Both the position numbers and the translations under genes were made by a program. Positions 8,252-17,636 of a stretch of DNA of 64,000 bases are shown here, one piece after another. Every line of letters begins with the position of its first letter. Within the stretch, counting starts at the first letter, position 1. Under the pieces are notes generated by a model. It had not been told where the DNA came from. It saw nothing but the letters and a program-made list of their open reading frames with translations, and searched no databases. Origin of the DNA: Pontibacter ruber (GTDB taxonomy: Bacteria; Bacteroidota; Bacteroidia; Cytophagales; Hymenobacteraceae); the NCBI RefSeq assembly GCF_023630205.1, contig NZ_JALPRR010000001.1, positions 1,302,001 through 1,366,000 of the forward strand, read 5' to 3'.

Positions 8252-9325
8252 ATGTTAGATAAATTAGAAGCCATAAATCAGCGATTTGAGGAGGTAAGCC
8301 AGTTACTCATCCAGCCTGATGTGGCCAGCGACATGAAGAAGTTCAAGGCGTTGAACAAGGAGTACAAGGATCTTGACAAGATTGTAGTTGAATATAAAAA
8401 GTACCTGAACATACTTAGTAACATCGATAGCGCTAAACAGGTTATCGCTACTGAAAAAGACGAGGACTTCCGTGAGATGGCCAAGGAGGAGCTTGATACC
8501 CTGCTGCCACAGCGCGAGGCCATGGAAGATGCCCTGAAAGAACTCCTGATCCCGAAAGATCCGAACGACAGCAAAGACATCATCATGGAGATCCGTGCGG
8601 GTGCGGGTGGCGACGAGGCCTCTATCTTCGCCGGCGACCTGTACCGTATGTATACCCGTTTTGCAGAAAAAATGGGCTGGCGCACTGAATTGATCGATGC
8701 TACAGAAGGTACTTCAGGTGGTTATAAAGAAATTATTGTGGGCATGTCGGGCGAAGACGTTTATGGCAAGCTGAAGTTCGAATCGGGCGTGCACCGCGTA
8801 CAGCGTGTGCCTGCAACCGAGACGCAGGGTCGTATCCATACTTCGGTAGCTTCGGTGGTAGTACTGCCAGAGGTGGAGGAGTTCGATATTGAACTCGATA
8901 TGAACGACGTGCGCAAAGACCTGTTCTGTTCTTCAGGCCCGGGTGGTCAGTCGGTAAACACCACGTATTCGGCTGTTCGTTTAACGCACATCCCAACCGG
9001 TATTGTAGCTCAGTGCCAGGACCAGAAATCGCAGCTGAAGAACTTCGATAAGGCCTTAGCGGTACTTCGCTCGCGTATTTACGAAGTGGAGCTTGCCAAA
9101 AAACTGGAAGCCGAAGGTGCCCAGCGTAAGAGCATGGTAGGTGGCGGCGACCGTTCCGACAAGATCCGTACCTACAACTACCCGCAGGGTCGTGTTACCG
9201 ACCACCGTATCGGCTATACCGTGTATAACCTGCCTGCGGTAATGGACGGCGGCATCGACGATTTTGTTGAAGAACTGCGTATCGCTGAAAATGCCGAAAG
9301 ACTAAAAGAAGGCGCTACAGCATAA
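8252..9325 (+). CDS. prfA: Peptide chain release factor 1
   Basis: RF1, 357 residues, terminates translation at UAA and UAG. The stop-codon recognition tripeptide Pro-Ala-Thr is at 187-189 ([10 protein letters not shown]), which distinguishes RF1 from RF2 (Ser-Pro-Phe). The peptidyl-tRNA hydrolysis motif GGQ is at 231-233 within [10 protein letters not shown]. The N-terminal coiled-coil region and the C-terminal [10 protein letters not shown] motif are normal, and length is typical. Separate transcription unit with its own promoter and terminator. Confidence 0.97.
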   Translation: MLDKLEAINQRFEEVSQLLIQPDVASDMKKFKALNKEYKDLDKIVVEYKKYLNILSNIDSAKQVIATEKDEDFREMAKEELDTLLPQREAMEDALKELLIPKDPNDSKDIIMEIRAGAGGDEASIFAGDLYRMYTRFAEKMGWRTELIDATEGTSGGYKEIIVGMSGEDVYGKLKFESGVHRVQRVPATETQGRIHTSVASVVVLPEVEEFDIELDMNDVRKDLFCSSGPGGQSVNTTYSAVRLTHIPTGIVAQCQDQKSQLKNFDKALAVLRSRIYEVELAKKLEAEGAQRKSMVGGGDRSDKIRTYNYPQGRVTDHRIGYTVYNLPAVMDGGIDDFVEELRIAENAERLKEGATA

Positions 9326-9347
9326 TAAAGATAGCTCATCAAGTATA

Positions 9348-9398
9348 AAGGAATGTGGTAAAGCAAGTATGGCTGCACTGCATTCCTTTTTCTTTTTA
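9348..9398 (+). terminator. Terminator after prfA
   Basis: AAGGAATG (9348-9355) pairs with CATTCCTT (9381-9388), followed by a T-rich run. The loop is long (25 nt), so efficiency is uncertain. Confidence 0.6.
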
Positions 9399-9399
9399 A

Positions 9400-9690
9400 T
9401 TGTTGATTGCTAAATTGTTAAATTGCTGAATAGTTGTTAGTGGTTATAGCGCCAAACAAAAGTCGAACGAAACATAGTACACATTCGAAGATTTGGTCAG
9501 AGGACGCCTGCGCCAGAAAAGGGAATCCGAAAGAGCAGCATTTTTTTGGCCAGAAGATAATGCTTGCGCCAGAATAGAGAAGCCTGAGAAGCGATTATCC
9601 AAAGTATAAGTATAGTTGTTGGTGAAAACACCAACAACGGCTTAGCATAATCTAACGAAACACAAGACACGAAACACGAAACACGCAAAC
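9400..9690. other. Intergenic region, repeat fragments only
   Basis: About 290 nt without a gene. It contains TTGCTAAATTGTTAAATTG AT-rich microrepeats and two GCGCCAGAA words (about 9511 and 9552) shared with the hairpin run at 3 kb. No terminator, RNA or ORF is seen. Confidence 0.5.
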
Positions 9691-11067
9691 GTGAAATACC
9701 TGCTTGCCATACTTCCCCTGCTCCTGCTGCTGTCGATGCTCTCGTGCACGCCGGACGACGAGGTGATCACCACGGATTCAAAGGCTATGCTGGAGTTCTC
9801 CGGCGATACGGTGCTGTTCGATACCGTGTTTGTGTCGCAGGGAAGTATAACCAGGCGCCTGAAAGTATACAACCCCAACAAAAAGGCTGTCCGGATAAAC
9901 GAAATCCTGCTCTCGGGCGCCGCCACTTCTCCCTACAACCTGATCATCAACGGTGTTCAAAGCCCTGTAGTAAAAGGCATTGAGTTGCGCGGCAAAGACA
10001 GCTTGTACATCCTGGTTAAGGTAAACATCAATCCTTCGGACGAGAACCTGCCCTTCCTGGTATCGGATTCGATCATGTTCACCACCAATGGCAACCGGCA
10101 GAACGTGAAACTGGTGGCTTACGGGCAAAACGCTTACTTCCACCGCAAAACTGCTATCGGTACCACTGTATGGCCTAACGATAAACCCCATGTGCTGCTT
10201 GATACAGTGCTTGTGCAGGAGGGTGCTACGCTTACCATCCAGAAAGGAACGCAGGTATTTGCCAACAACAAAGCGGTGTTGCTCGTGAGCGGGCGGCTGC
10301 TGGTAGAAGGCACGCCGGAGGAGCGCGTTGTGTTCAGCGGCTACCGCCGCGAACCGGAGTACGTGCAGGCGCCGGGACAATGGGAGGGCATACGGCTGCT
10401 GGCAAACAGCGGGAACAGCGTGATCCGGTATGCTGACATCAAGAACACAGTCTGGGGGCTGCGCATTGGCAACCCGGGTAAAGGCGGCACGCTGGTAGAA
10501 GGCTGTGAGATACGCTACGCTTTCCTGGATGGCATCATTGGCTTTACCTCTGACATCCGGGTGGTGAACACGTTGATCCAGAACTGCGGGCAGTATGGTT
10601 TCGGTGGGCTGGGTGGTGGCAACTACGAAGTGCTTTACTCTACCATTGTGAACTATAATAACAACCTGCCCCGCGAAACGCCCGCTTTTGTGATCACGGA
10701 CTTTATACCTGAAACCGAGATAACCGGCAAACCGACGCGCCTACGCCTGGTAAACTCCATCGTGTACAGCAACAACTCCGGTTTCCGTAACGAACTGCTG
10801 CTAAAAGGAGAGAAAGCAGAAATACAACTGGAAGTAGAAAACAACATGCTGCAAACCGAGGAGTACAAAACCCTTTTTGAGGGTAAGGGCAACATCCTTA
10901 ATACCGACCCCAAGTTCAAGGCCCCGGCAAAACACGTTTTTACCTTGGATACGCTCTCTCCAGCCAGTAGCGAAGCCAAAGTGCTGCCACAGGTATTACA
11001 AGACCTGAAAGGTAAGCCCCGAAGCAACACTCCGGACATAGGCGCCTACGAACGCACGATAGATTAA
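9691..11067 (+). CDS. Surface lipoprotein with right-handed beta-helix (choice-of-anchor Q type)
   Basis: A 458-residue lipoprotein. The signal peptide ends LLSMLSC, with the acidic CTPDDE after Cys favouring outer-membrane or surface export in Bacteroidota. Residues 40-130 look like a beta-sandwich domain. Residues 150-400 are a parallel beta-helix with repeated short hydrophobic strands (VRVVNTLIQNCG-like turns). The tail carries DIGAYE, characteristic of this family. The start codon is GTG at 9691; no better ATG precedes the signal peptide. Substrate unknown, possibly glycan binding. Confidence 0.8.
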   Translation: MKYLLAILPLLLLLSMLSCTPDDEVITTDSKAMLEFSGDTVLFDTVFVSQGSITRRLKVYNPNKKAVRINEILLSGAATSPYNLIINGVQSPVVKGIELRGKDSLYILVKVNINPSDENLPFLVSDSIMFTTNGNRQNVKLVAYGQNAYFHRKTAIGTTVWPNDKPHVLLDTVLVQEGATLTIQKGTQVFANNKAVLLVSGRLLVEGTPEERVVFSGYRREPEYVQAPGQWEGIRLLANSGNSVIRYADIKNTVWGLRIGNPGKGGTLVEGCEIRYAFLDGIIGFTSDIRVVNTLIQNCGQYGFGGLGGGNYEVLYSTIVNYNNNLPRETPAFVITDFIPETEITGKPTRLRLVNSIVYSNNSGFRNELLLKGEKAEIQLEVENNMLQTEEYKTLFEGKGNILNTDPKFKAPAKHVFTLDTLSPASSEAKVLPQVLQDLKGKPRSNTPDIGAYERTID

Positions 11068-11125
11068 GGAAATTTTGAATAACTATTCACCCATTCACTC
11101 AATCGCTCATTCAAAATTAAGCTCT

Positions 11126-11551
11126 ATGTGGCATCAGAAGGAAATACGGTTACCGGCAGTTAAGCGTGGCTTTCACCTTATCACAGACTTGGTCGAGTCG
11201 CAGTTGCCGGAGCTGGAAGATATAAAAATGGGCCTGGCGCATATTTTTATCAAGCATACTTCTGCCAGCCTCACCATCAACGAGAATGCCGACCCTACCG
11301 TGCGCCAGGACTTTGAGAGCCACTTCAACCACATGGTGCCGGAGAACGCACCCTACTACCGCCATACCTTGGAAGGCCCAGACGATATGCCAGCCCATTT
11401 GAAAGCAGCCATACTTGGTACCTCGGTTACGGTGCCCATCACCAACGGCAAGTTTAACCTGGGCACCTGGCAAGGCATCTACCTCTGCGAGCACCGCGAC
11501 CACGCCTCCAAACGCTGGATTGTGGTAACGCTGCAGGGGGAAGGATTTTAG
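11126..11551 (+). CDS. YjbQ/UPF0047 family protein
   Basis: A 141-residue protein of the YjbQ family, some members of which have weak thiamine-phosphate synthase activity. Conserved family motifs are present: HTSASLTINENADP, DMPAHLKA and GTWQGIYLCEHR, whose His/Asp/Glu residues form the metal or phosphate pocket. The usual length of about 139 residues supports ATG 11126. The upstream TTG in frame (11075) only adds low-complexity residues. Function in vivo unsettled. Confidence 0.9.
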   Translation: MWHQKEIRLPAVKRGFHLITDLVESQLPELEDIKMGLAHIFIKHTSASLTINENADPTVRQDFESHFNHMVPENAPYYRHTLEGPDDMPAHLKAAILGTSVTVPITNGKFNLGTWQGIYLCEHRDHASKRWIVVTLQGEGF

Positions 11552-11583
11552 AAGCGTTTATCTGCTAGTTAGATACAATACCA

Positions 11584-12104
11584 ATGACTAAAGGAATCTT
11601 ACTTGTAGTACTGATAGGAGTTGTTTCTACTTTTCCTGTACAGAGAACAGGAAAAGTAGAAACAACTCCTATCAGTACTACTCAATAGAACTGATTCCTA
11701 AATCTAAGTTAGTATTAAGTCCGAAGGTAAATGAAGACAGTACTTTTAGATACTATGATTATGAGATTGCAACAGGAAGTAAAACTGTCTTTACCCTGAC
11801 CTACGCTAAAGGCGACAGCACCTATACCGACAGTGGTGTTGCTGAGATTGTAGTTTTTGAAGTAGAGAGCTCAATAGCTAATTTCAATATAGTTGACACT
11901 GGCTTCAAGAAACACCAAGGACTATATAAAAGAGCATGCTTTTGTGTTGATGACTACTCAAATAAGGCAACAAGAATACTGTCAGGAAAGGTGTCAGGGA
12001 GAAAAATAGATTCTAACTCTTGGTTACTGCATGCGGCAGTAGGGATGATAGATTTCAAGGATACAGTCAGAATCAATCAGGAAAACATAATAAGTATAAA
12101 ATAA
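11584..12104 (+). pseudogene. Broken gene for a small secreted protein, interrupted by a foldback
   Basis: Two frames that look like one gene. From ATG 11584 there is a signal-peptide-like start (MTKGILLVVLIGVVSTF) that runs into a perfect inverted repeat and stops at 11688. A second frame, open from about 11593 and meaningful from about 11662 to the TAA at 12104 (roughly 145 codons), encodes a plausible beta-rich protein with no start codon of its own. The break coincides with the inverted repeat. No recognisable family. Either a real recent mutation or an assembly artefact. Confidence 0.6.
11605..11681. repeat. Perfect 35-bp inverted repeat (foldback)
   Basis: Left arm 11605-11639 and right arm 11647-11681 are exact reverse complements over 35 bp, with a 7-nt spacer ACAGAGA. 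The arms are not GC-rich and have no T-tract, and the repeat lies inside a reading frame. This is too long and too perfect for a terminator. Confidence 0.9.
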
Positions 12105-12203
12105 GTGTGCAGGATATAACTCTGCACAAGCACTATTCTCGGCTACGCCTCATTCTCAACCTCTAATAAATGTTCAAGCTTAAACCTATTACTCTCCTCT
12201 CTC

Positions 12204-13715
12204 CTACCTCACCAACGTTACCTTCTTTATCTCCACCCCATTGCTGCTGGTAACGCGCAGGAAGTATAAACCAGCCGGCAGGTGGAGCACATCCAGGCGC
12301 ACGATGCGGTCGCTGACTTCTGTGTTAAGCACCGGTTGCCCCAAGCGGTTTACCAACTCTACCTGCCGTACCTGCACACGCGCCGGCTGCTCGATGGTGA
12401 TGTATTCGGAAGCCGGGTTCGGGTATACTGCCAAATCGTTCACGGTCACATGCACAAAGCTTTCCTTCTCCTCGGTGCTGCTCAGGTTGCCGTTTGTAAT
12501 GGTAAGGCTCACACGGTACTTGCCTGGTCTGGCATAGGTCACGGTTGGATTTTGCTCGGCAGAAGTAGCCGGTGTGCCGCCCTCAAAATGCCACAGCCAG
12601 GAGAGGGGCTTCAGCCCAACAGAAGCATCCTTAAATGTAACTGTTTGCCCGGCAATAGCCAGCGTATCGCGCTCGTCCGAAACCCTGAAGTCGGAGCGCA
12701 GGGAGCCGGAACAGGTAATTGCGTTAAGTATGGTGCTGCGGGTAGTGCTCAGTACGGCTTGCATGTAGGCTGCCTGCCCTTTGGTGTACAGGTTCATGCA
12801 GTTGTCGTAGCTGTAATCCATGTAATTCTGCCACATGTTGCCGTATGGGCCGTTGTCGCAGGAAGTAGAGATGCCGTCCGGGCAGCCCTGGGTTTCGCCT
12901 TCCTGGTTCGGGGTATCGTCGATGTCATCAGAGTCGGTGCAGGTAGTGCCGTTGCCCCAGATGTGTTTCAGGCCCAGCCAATGGCCGACCTCATGCGTGC
13001 CGGTGCGGCCAAGGTTGTATTTGCTGGAAAAAGGATTGGCAGGATACGCCCCCACTGCTCTGTAATGCAGCACTACTCCATCGCGTCGCGCTTCGGTTTC
13101 CGGCGTGGAAGAGTAGCCCAGTATCTGGCCATCCAGGTTGCAGATCCAGATGTTCAGGTATTGGTTCCGGTCCCAGGCGTCGGTGCCGCCGGTGCTGCTG
13201 AACTTCACGTTATCGGAAATGTAGCTGAATTGAGTGCGGTCGGTCCGGGTGCGGGTGATGCCGGTAGTCGGGTTGCCGTCCGGGTCTACGACGGCCAGGC
13301 AGAATTCAATTTCCGCGTCGGCGGCATAGGGCAGAAAGTATGCGGGGGTATTAGCAGCGTCGGCATTCTTCCTTCTGAAATCTGCGTTTAGCACGGCTAG
13401 CTGCGACAGGATCTGCTCTTCTGAAATGTTCTCGATGCCATTGTTGTAAACCACATGAAACACCACGGGGATGGTAATGGCAGCCTTGCGTGCGTATTGT
13501 CCCCGGGGTTTTTGCTGCAGTGCTTGCTCAACGGCTTGCTGCGCCTGTTGCTGGCGTTGTTTAAAGCCCGGGTCCTGTGCCTGTTGTACTTCTGTATAGG
13601 CATCTGTGCCGCAGGTGCGCCCACCGGTAGCACCTGTCGGCGCTGTTATACTTTGGGCACTGCCGATCAGGGCATAAAGTATAAATAGTATAAGCAGAAG
13701 CGTAAAGAGGCGCAT
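12204..13715 (-). CDS. Secreted M43-family (pappalysin-like) zinc metalloprotease with PKD domain and T9SS type A signal
   Basis: A 503-residue multi-domain protease. N-terminal signal peptide; propeptide-like Gln-rich helix (residues 45-75); catalytic domain with extended zinc motif HEVGHWLGLKH near 241-251 and Met-turn NYMDYS, both characteristic of M43 metzincins. A PKD domain covers about 345-425 (GGTPATSAEQNPTVTYARPG). The C-terminal 75 residues form a T9SS type A sorting domain (VYPNPASEYITI... ending KKVTLVR). It would be secreted across the outer membrane and cell-attached or released. Monocistronic. Confidence 0.92.
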   Translation of the reverse strand: MRLFTLLLILFILYALIGSAQSITAPTGATGGRTCGTDAYTEVQQAQDPGFKQRQQQAQQAVEQALQQKPRGQYARKAAITIPVVFHVVYNNGIENISEEQILSQLAVLNADFRRKNADAANTPAYFLPYAADAEIEFCLAVVDPDGNPTTGITRTRTDRTQFSYISDNVKFSSTGGTDAWDRNQYLNIWICNLDGQILGYSSTPETEARRDGVVLHYRAVGAYPANPFSSKYNLGRTGTHEVGHWLGLKHIWGNGTTCTDSDDIDDTPNQEGETQGCPDGISTSCDNGPYGNMWQNYMDYSYDNCMNLYTKGQAAYMQAVLSTTRSTILNAITCSGSLRSDFRVSDERDTLAIAGQTVTFKDASVGLKPLSWLWHFEGGTPATSAEQNPTVTYARPGKYRVSLTITNGNLSSTEEKESFVHVTVNDLAVYPNPASEYITIEQPARVQVRQVELVNRLGQPVLNTEVSDRIVRLDVLHLPAGLYFLRVTSSNGVEIKKVTLVR

Positions 13716-13852
13716 ACAAAAACAACAGGAGTAGCTAACTAATTAAACTGCAATGTATGAGCAGCTTAAGAAGCAATATACTAAAATTGAGGCTTACAGG
13801 ATATCAATTTACCCGGAGATGTTCTCGGTAGCAGCGGAAACCTGTGGTTATA

Positions 13853-14431
13853 CTACAGGTTTGCATCAATGCGGTAGTGGAGCGAATCGCCGAAGATGAG
13901 TTTCTGAACGCCTTCTATGCGGTAGCTGGATACGTCTCCGCTTTCAGGATCGGTGCTAAGCGAAACTTTACGTCTGGAGTAAAAAAGCAGGTTTTTTTCC
14001 AGTACCAGGGCTTCGAGTTGCTGTATGTTGTTTTGCGGTGAAAGCTGCAGCTGCAGGTATTGCACGGGTGTTTCGGCTTCCTCCACTTTCCGGAAGGAAA
14101 CAGAGGTGCTGCCATCCGTATGTGGTTCCCGGTGTTCGCTATACAGGTCCTGCAGCGCCGGGCGGCTCAGATCTACCTCCTGGAAAACAGCCAGTTCGTC
14201 TTCCCAGTCCACTTCGGATGTTTCTATTGTTTCGGTAGGGCTGTTCTCGGTCTTTACAGATTTGAGCACCATGGGTTTTTCTGCCTGCAGGCGCTGCATC
14301 TGCTGCTGCAGGTATACGGTTATGTTCTGAGAGTCCGCCGCCCTGGCAGAAACGGGCGGCGCAGGCCTCTCACAAGCTGCGGTGGTACCTAATAGCAGTA
14401 CCCCAACCACTATGTTTTTATACTTAGCCAA
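13853..14431 (-). CDS. Lipoprotein of unknown function downstream of gpmI
   Basis: About 192 residues. The signal peptide VVGVLLLGTTAAC gives a lipidated Cys followed by a Pro-rich linker; the mature part is acidic and unrecognised. The start is uncertain: TTG at 14431 overlaps the gpmI stop (TTGGCTAA) and gives the cleanest signal peptide, while another TTG at 14449 adds six residues. The overlap suggests co-transcription with gpmI, but no functional link is evident. Confidence 0.65.
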   Translation of the reverse strand: MAKYKNIVVGVLLLGTTAACERPAPPVSARAADSQNITVYLQQQMQRLQAEKPMVLKSVKTENSPTETIETSEVDWEDELAVFQEVDLSRPALQDLYSEHREPHTDGSTSVSFRKVEEAETPVQYLQLQLSPQNNIQQLEALVLEKNLLFYSRRKVSLSTDPESGDVSSYRIEGVQKLIFGDSLHYRIDANL

Positions 14432-15965
14432 GTACAATGTCCCGCTCAAGAAGTGAAACTCCCGTCATCTCTGCAGGCTTCTCGATACCCATCAAATCCA
14501 GGATGGTAGGGGCTATATCGCCCAGCTTGCCCGGCAGCAGGTTGCCTTTGAAATCGTTGCTTACGAGCACGAAAGGCACCAGGTTGGTAGTATGGGCTGT
14601 GTGCGGCGTGCCATCCGGGTTAATCATCAGGTCGGCATTGCCGTGGTCGGCGATCACGATGGTGTCGTAGCCATTTTCCAGGGCAGTTTTGATAACGGCT
14701 TCTGCGCATTGGTCTACCACCTCACAGGCTTTAACGGCAGCTTCAAATACGCCGGTGTGGCCTACCATGTCGGGGTTGGCAAAGTTCAGGCAAATGAAAT
14801 CAGCAGTTTGGTTCTGCAGCTCCGGAATAATGGCATCGCGTATATCGAAGGCGCTCATTTCCGGTGCCAGGTCGTAGGTGGCTACCTTAGGCGACGGGCA
14901 CAGCAGGCGCTTCTCCCCTTCAAAAGCTTCCTCACGGCCTCCGGAAAAGAAGAAGGTAACGTGCGGGTATTTTTCTGTTTCGGCAATGCGGATCTGCTTT
15001 TTGCCTGCCTTAGCGACTACTTCGCCCAGGGTATTGTTCAGGTTATCTTTCTCGAAAATGGCCTCTACGCCTACAAACGTGTCGTCGTAGTTGGTCATGG
15101 TTACGTAGCGGAGGTTGAGCTTATGCATGTTCTGCTCCGGGAAGTCGCGCTGCGTCAGGGCCTGCGTAATTTCACGGCCACGGTCGGTGCGGAAGTTGAA
15201 GCAGATCACCACATCGCCTTCCTGTATGGTGGCAATCGGCTGCTGCTGATTATCTACTTTCACGATCGGCTTGATGAACTCGTCGGTAACGCCGGCATTG
15301 TAAGAGTCCAGCATGGATTTGATCAGGTTCTGCGAAGGTGTGCCTGTGCCGTGCACCAGCAGATCGTAAGCGAGTTTTACGCGCTCCCAGCGGTTGTCGC
15401 GGTCCATGGCATAGTAACGGCCCACGATAGAGGCAATGGTGCCGGTAGTTTGCTCCAGGTGCTGCTCCAGGTCGTTAATATACTTCACGCCGCCTTTCGG
15501 GTCGGTGTCGCGGCCATCGGTAAAGGCATGGATGTATACCTGCGAAAGTCCCTCGTCGAAGGCAGCGGTACACAAGGCTTTCAGGTGGTCGATGTGCGAG
15601 TGCACGCCGCCATCAGACAAAAGACCGATCAGGTGCACCGGCTTCTTCTCTTCTTTGGCAAAGGCCAGCACGTTTGCAAGCACCGGCATGGAAGCCAGCT
15701 TGTGCTCGGCAATGGTCTTGTTGATGCGCACCAGGTCCTGGTACACCACGCGGCCGGCGCCAATGTTCATGTGGCCTACTTCCGAGTTACCCATCTGTCC
15801 TTCGGGCAGCCCCACGGCCTCGCCCGACGCTTTAAGCGTAGCGTGCGGGTATTGCTGAAGTATAGAGCTGATGAAAGGCGTGCGGGCTTTAGCAATAGCA
15901 GACACATCCGGATTTGTGCCTATGCCCCATCCATCTAAAATCACAAGAAGAACCTTTTTATCCAT
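14424..15965 (-). CDS. gpmI: 2,3-bisphosphoglycerate-independent phosphoglycerate mutase
   Basis: Glycolytic enzyme interconverting 3- and 2-phosphoglycerate, 513 residues, alkaline-phosphatase superfamily with two Mn ions. DGWG at 11-14 and the phosphoserine motif GNSEVGH (Ser61) are intact, as are the late metal-binding IADHGNAD and HTTNLVP segments. ATG at 15965 is chosen because MDKKVLLVILDGWG is the normal N-terminus. The 46 extra upstream residues in the open frame are not conserved-looking. Confidence 0.97.
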   Translation of the reverse strand: MDKKVLLVILDGWGIGTNPDVSAIAKARTPFISSILQQYPHATLKASGEAVGLPEGQMGNSEVGHMNIGAGRVVYQDLVRINKTIAEHKLASMPVLANVLAFAKEEKKPVHLIGLLSDGGVHSHIDHLKALCTAAFDEGLSQVYIHAFTDGRDTDPKGGVKYINDLEQHLEQTTGTIASIVGRYYAMDRDNRWERVKLAYDLLVHGTGTPSQNLIKSMLDSYNAGVTDEFIKPIVKVDNQQQPIATIQEGDVVICFNFRTDRGREITQALTQRDFPEQNMHKLNLRYVTMTNYDDTFVGVEAIFEKDNLNNTLGEVVAKAGKKQIRIAETEKYPHVTFFFSGGREEAFEGEKRLLCPSPKVATYDLAPEMSAFDIRDAIIPELQNQTADFICLNFANPDMVGHTGVFEAAVKACEVVDQCAEAVIKTALENGYDTIVIADHGNADLMINPDGTPHTAHTTNLVPFVLVSNDFKGNLLPGKLGDIAPTILDLMGIEKPAEMTGVSLLERDIVLG

Positions 15966-16223
15966 GATACAAATATAGGCAAAACTTTCGATTGCGGGCT
16001 TCGGCAGCCTTATGCTTTCATACGCAGGAAAGGGAAAGTATACTTCCTTCTTTTTATTGGGAACGGAAGCAGCATAACATCCGTTAACGCAATAATTCTG
16101 CACAAAGTGTAAGCCACAGAGTATTTATTTTTAGGGAATACTCTTAACTTTATAGCAGAGAGCAGAAACCCCGGTTGTTGGCATAGTTTTAGCTACTATC
16201 AGAGCGAGATACAAACTTTATTT

Positions 16224-16625
16224 ATGAAAAACTTTAAACAGATTGCCGTAGTATTTTCGTTGTTGTTTGCTGTTGCATTTTTGTCTGTGGGACGTGCACA
16301 GGCGCAGGGCGATGTGATGGGCAGCGTGAAGTCGGCTATCCGGATCGGATCTTCCAAAGATCTGGCGAAGAACTTCAGCAGTGTGGTGGAAATTACACTG
16401 GAGAGCGGCGACGCCACCAGCTACAGCAGCAATCAGGCGGAGTTCGTGATGAAGAATTTCTTCAGCAAAAACGCTCCGGTAGATTTTTCATACAGCCACC
16501 AGGGGTCTTCTGACAAAGGACAACGCTACGCCATCGGTACGTATACTTCCAAGAACGGCTCTTATACCGTACTGGTGCGCCTGAAGGAATCTAAGATACA
16601 ATCGCTGAACTTTATAAAAGATTAA
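16224..16625 (+). CDS. Exported DUF4783-like protein
   Basis: A 133-residue protein with signal peptide (cleavage after GRAQA) and a small alpha/beta domain resembling Bacteroidota DUF4783: repeated short strands and a C-terminal VLVRLKESKIQSLNFIKD. Members often lie next to nadC, as here. Function unknown; the fold resembles NTF2-like ligand pockets (inference). Followed by its own terminator. Confidence 0.75.
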   Translation: MKNFKQIAVVFSLLFAVAFLSVGRAQAQGDVMGSVKSAIRIGSSKDLAKNFSSVVEITLESGDATSYSSNQAEFVMKNFFSKNAPVDFSYSHQGSSDKGQRYAIGTYTSKNGSYTVLVRLKESKIQSLNFIKD

Positions 16626-16650
16626 GCAGATAATAATGAGATTTTTAACA

Positions 16651-16680
16651 TGGCTCGGGTTATATCCCGAGCCTTTTTTT
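16651..16680 (+). terminator. Terminator between the DUF4783-like gene and nadC
   Basis: GGCTCGGG (16652-16659) and CCCGAGCC (16666-16673) form a tight stem followed by seven T. The run of T continues into a TATTTTTG box (16680-16687). Confidence 0.85.
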
Positions 16681-16691
16681 ATTTTTGCACT

Positions 16692-17555
16692 GTGAAACCG
16701 ACATACCTGACACAACAAAGCATCGCAGAGTTTATCTCGCGCGCCCTGGCCGAAGACATTGGCGACGGCGATCATTCGTCGCTGGCCTCCATTCCGGCTG
16801 ATGCACAGAACCAGGCACGCCTGCTGGTGAAGGGCGAGGGCATACTGGCTGGTGTAGAGCTGGCCGGTTATATTTTCAATGCCGTAGACCCGGAGCTGCA
16901 GGTAGAAGTGCTGCTGCAGGATGGCGCGCAGGTGAAGTATGGCGACGTGGCCCTGACCGTAAGAGGCAAGGCGCAGTCTATACTTACTGCCGAGCGCCTG
17001 GTGCTCAACTGCATGCAGCGCATGAGCGGTATCGCCACTTACACCCACCACCTCAACAGCCTGATTGCCGGTACCAACGCCAAGTTGTTGGACACCCGCA
17101 AAACCACGCCTAACTTCCGCATCATGGAAAAATGGGCGGTGCTGATTGGCGGGGGCGTGAACCATCGGTTTGGTTTGTTCGACATGATCATCCTGAAAGA
17201 TAACCACGTGGACTATGCCGGCGGCATCCGTCAGGCCATTGAGGCGACGCAGCGTTACTTGAAAGAAAAGAACAAAGACCTGCGCATAGAAGTGGAAACA
17301 CGCAACCTGCAGGAAGTACAGGAGGCGCTGGCCACAGGCGGCATCCACCGCATCATGCTCGACAACATGACGCCGGAGATGATGCGCGAAGCGGTAGCCC
17401 TGATCGGTGGCCGTTACGAAACAGAAGCTTCCGGAGGTATAAATGAGCAGACCATTGCCGAAGTAGCCAAATGCGGCGTAGACTATATTTCGGTTGGCGC
17501 CCTGACGCACTCCATTAAGAGTATGGACCTGAGCCTGAAGGCTTACAAAGTATAA
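16692..17555 (+). CDS. nadC: Nicotinate-nucleotide pyrophosphorylase (quinolinate phosphoribosyltransferase)
   Basis: De novo NAD synthesis enzyme converting quinolinate and PRPP to nicotinate mononucleotide, 287 residues. Motifs: EDIGDGDHSS near the N-terminus, TRKTTPNFR (substrate-binding Arg/Lys), EVETRNLQE and EASGGI (phosphate binding). No Met precedes the conserved N-terminus, so GTG 16692 is taken as start. It lies only a few bases after a possible -7 box and just past a terminator. Stop TAA at 17553-17555 directly abuts an ATG. Confidence 0.93.
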   Translation: MKPTYLTQQSIAEFISRALAEDIGDGDHSSLASIPADAQNQARLLVKGEGILAGVELAGYIFNAVDPELQVEVLLQDGAQVKYGDVALTVRGKAQSILTAERLVLNCMQRMSGIATYTHHLNSLIAGTNAKLLDTRKTTPNFRIMEKWAVLIGGGVNHRFGLFDMIILKDNHVDYAGGIRQAIEATQRYLKEKNKDLRIEVETRNLQEVQEALATGGIHRIMLDNMTPEMMREAVALIGGRYETEASGGINEQTIAEVAKCGVDYISVGALTHSIKSMDLSLKAYKV

Positions 17556-17636
17556 ATGCCGCTGACTTACCCTGAGAACCGGGAGCAGCAGGAGGTAACG
17601 GCAGAGAAAAGAGAGTTCGATTTAATTTATTTATGA
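17556..17636 (+). CDS. Possible 26-residue linker ORF between nadC and the membrane protein
   Basis: A 26-codon frame starts immediately after the nadC stop (TAAATG) and ends overlapping the next start (ATGA at 17633-17636). The peptide is charged (many Glu and Arg) and unrecognised. The exact abutment at both ends suggests translational coupling along the operon, but it could be chance. Confidence 0.3.
   Translation: MPLTYPENREQQEVTAEKREFDLIYL

Noticed and set aside
12282..13391. 369-codon plus-strand open frame
   Set aside because: Antisense to the M43 protease, which has complete zinc motif, PKD and sorting domains.
14592..15938. 448-codon plus-strand open frame
   Set aside because: It is antisense to gpmI, whose motifs are intact. 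The translated product has no family features, and the frame is open because of GC-biased codon use.
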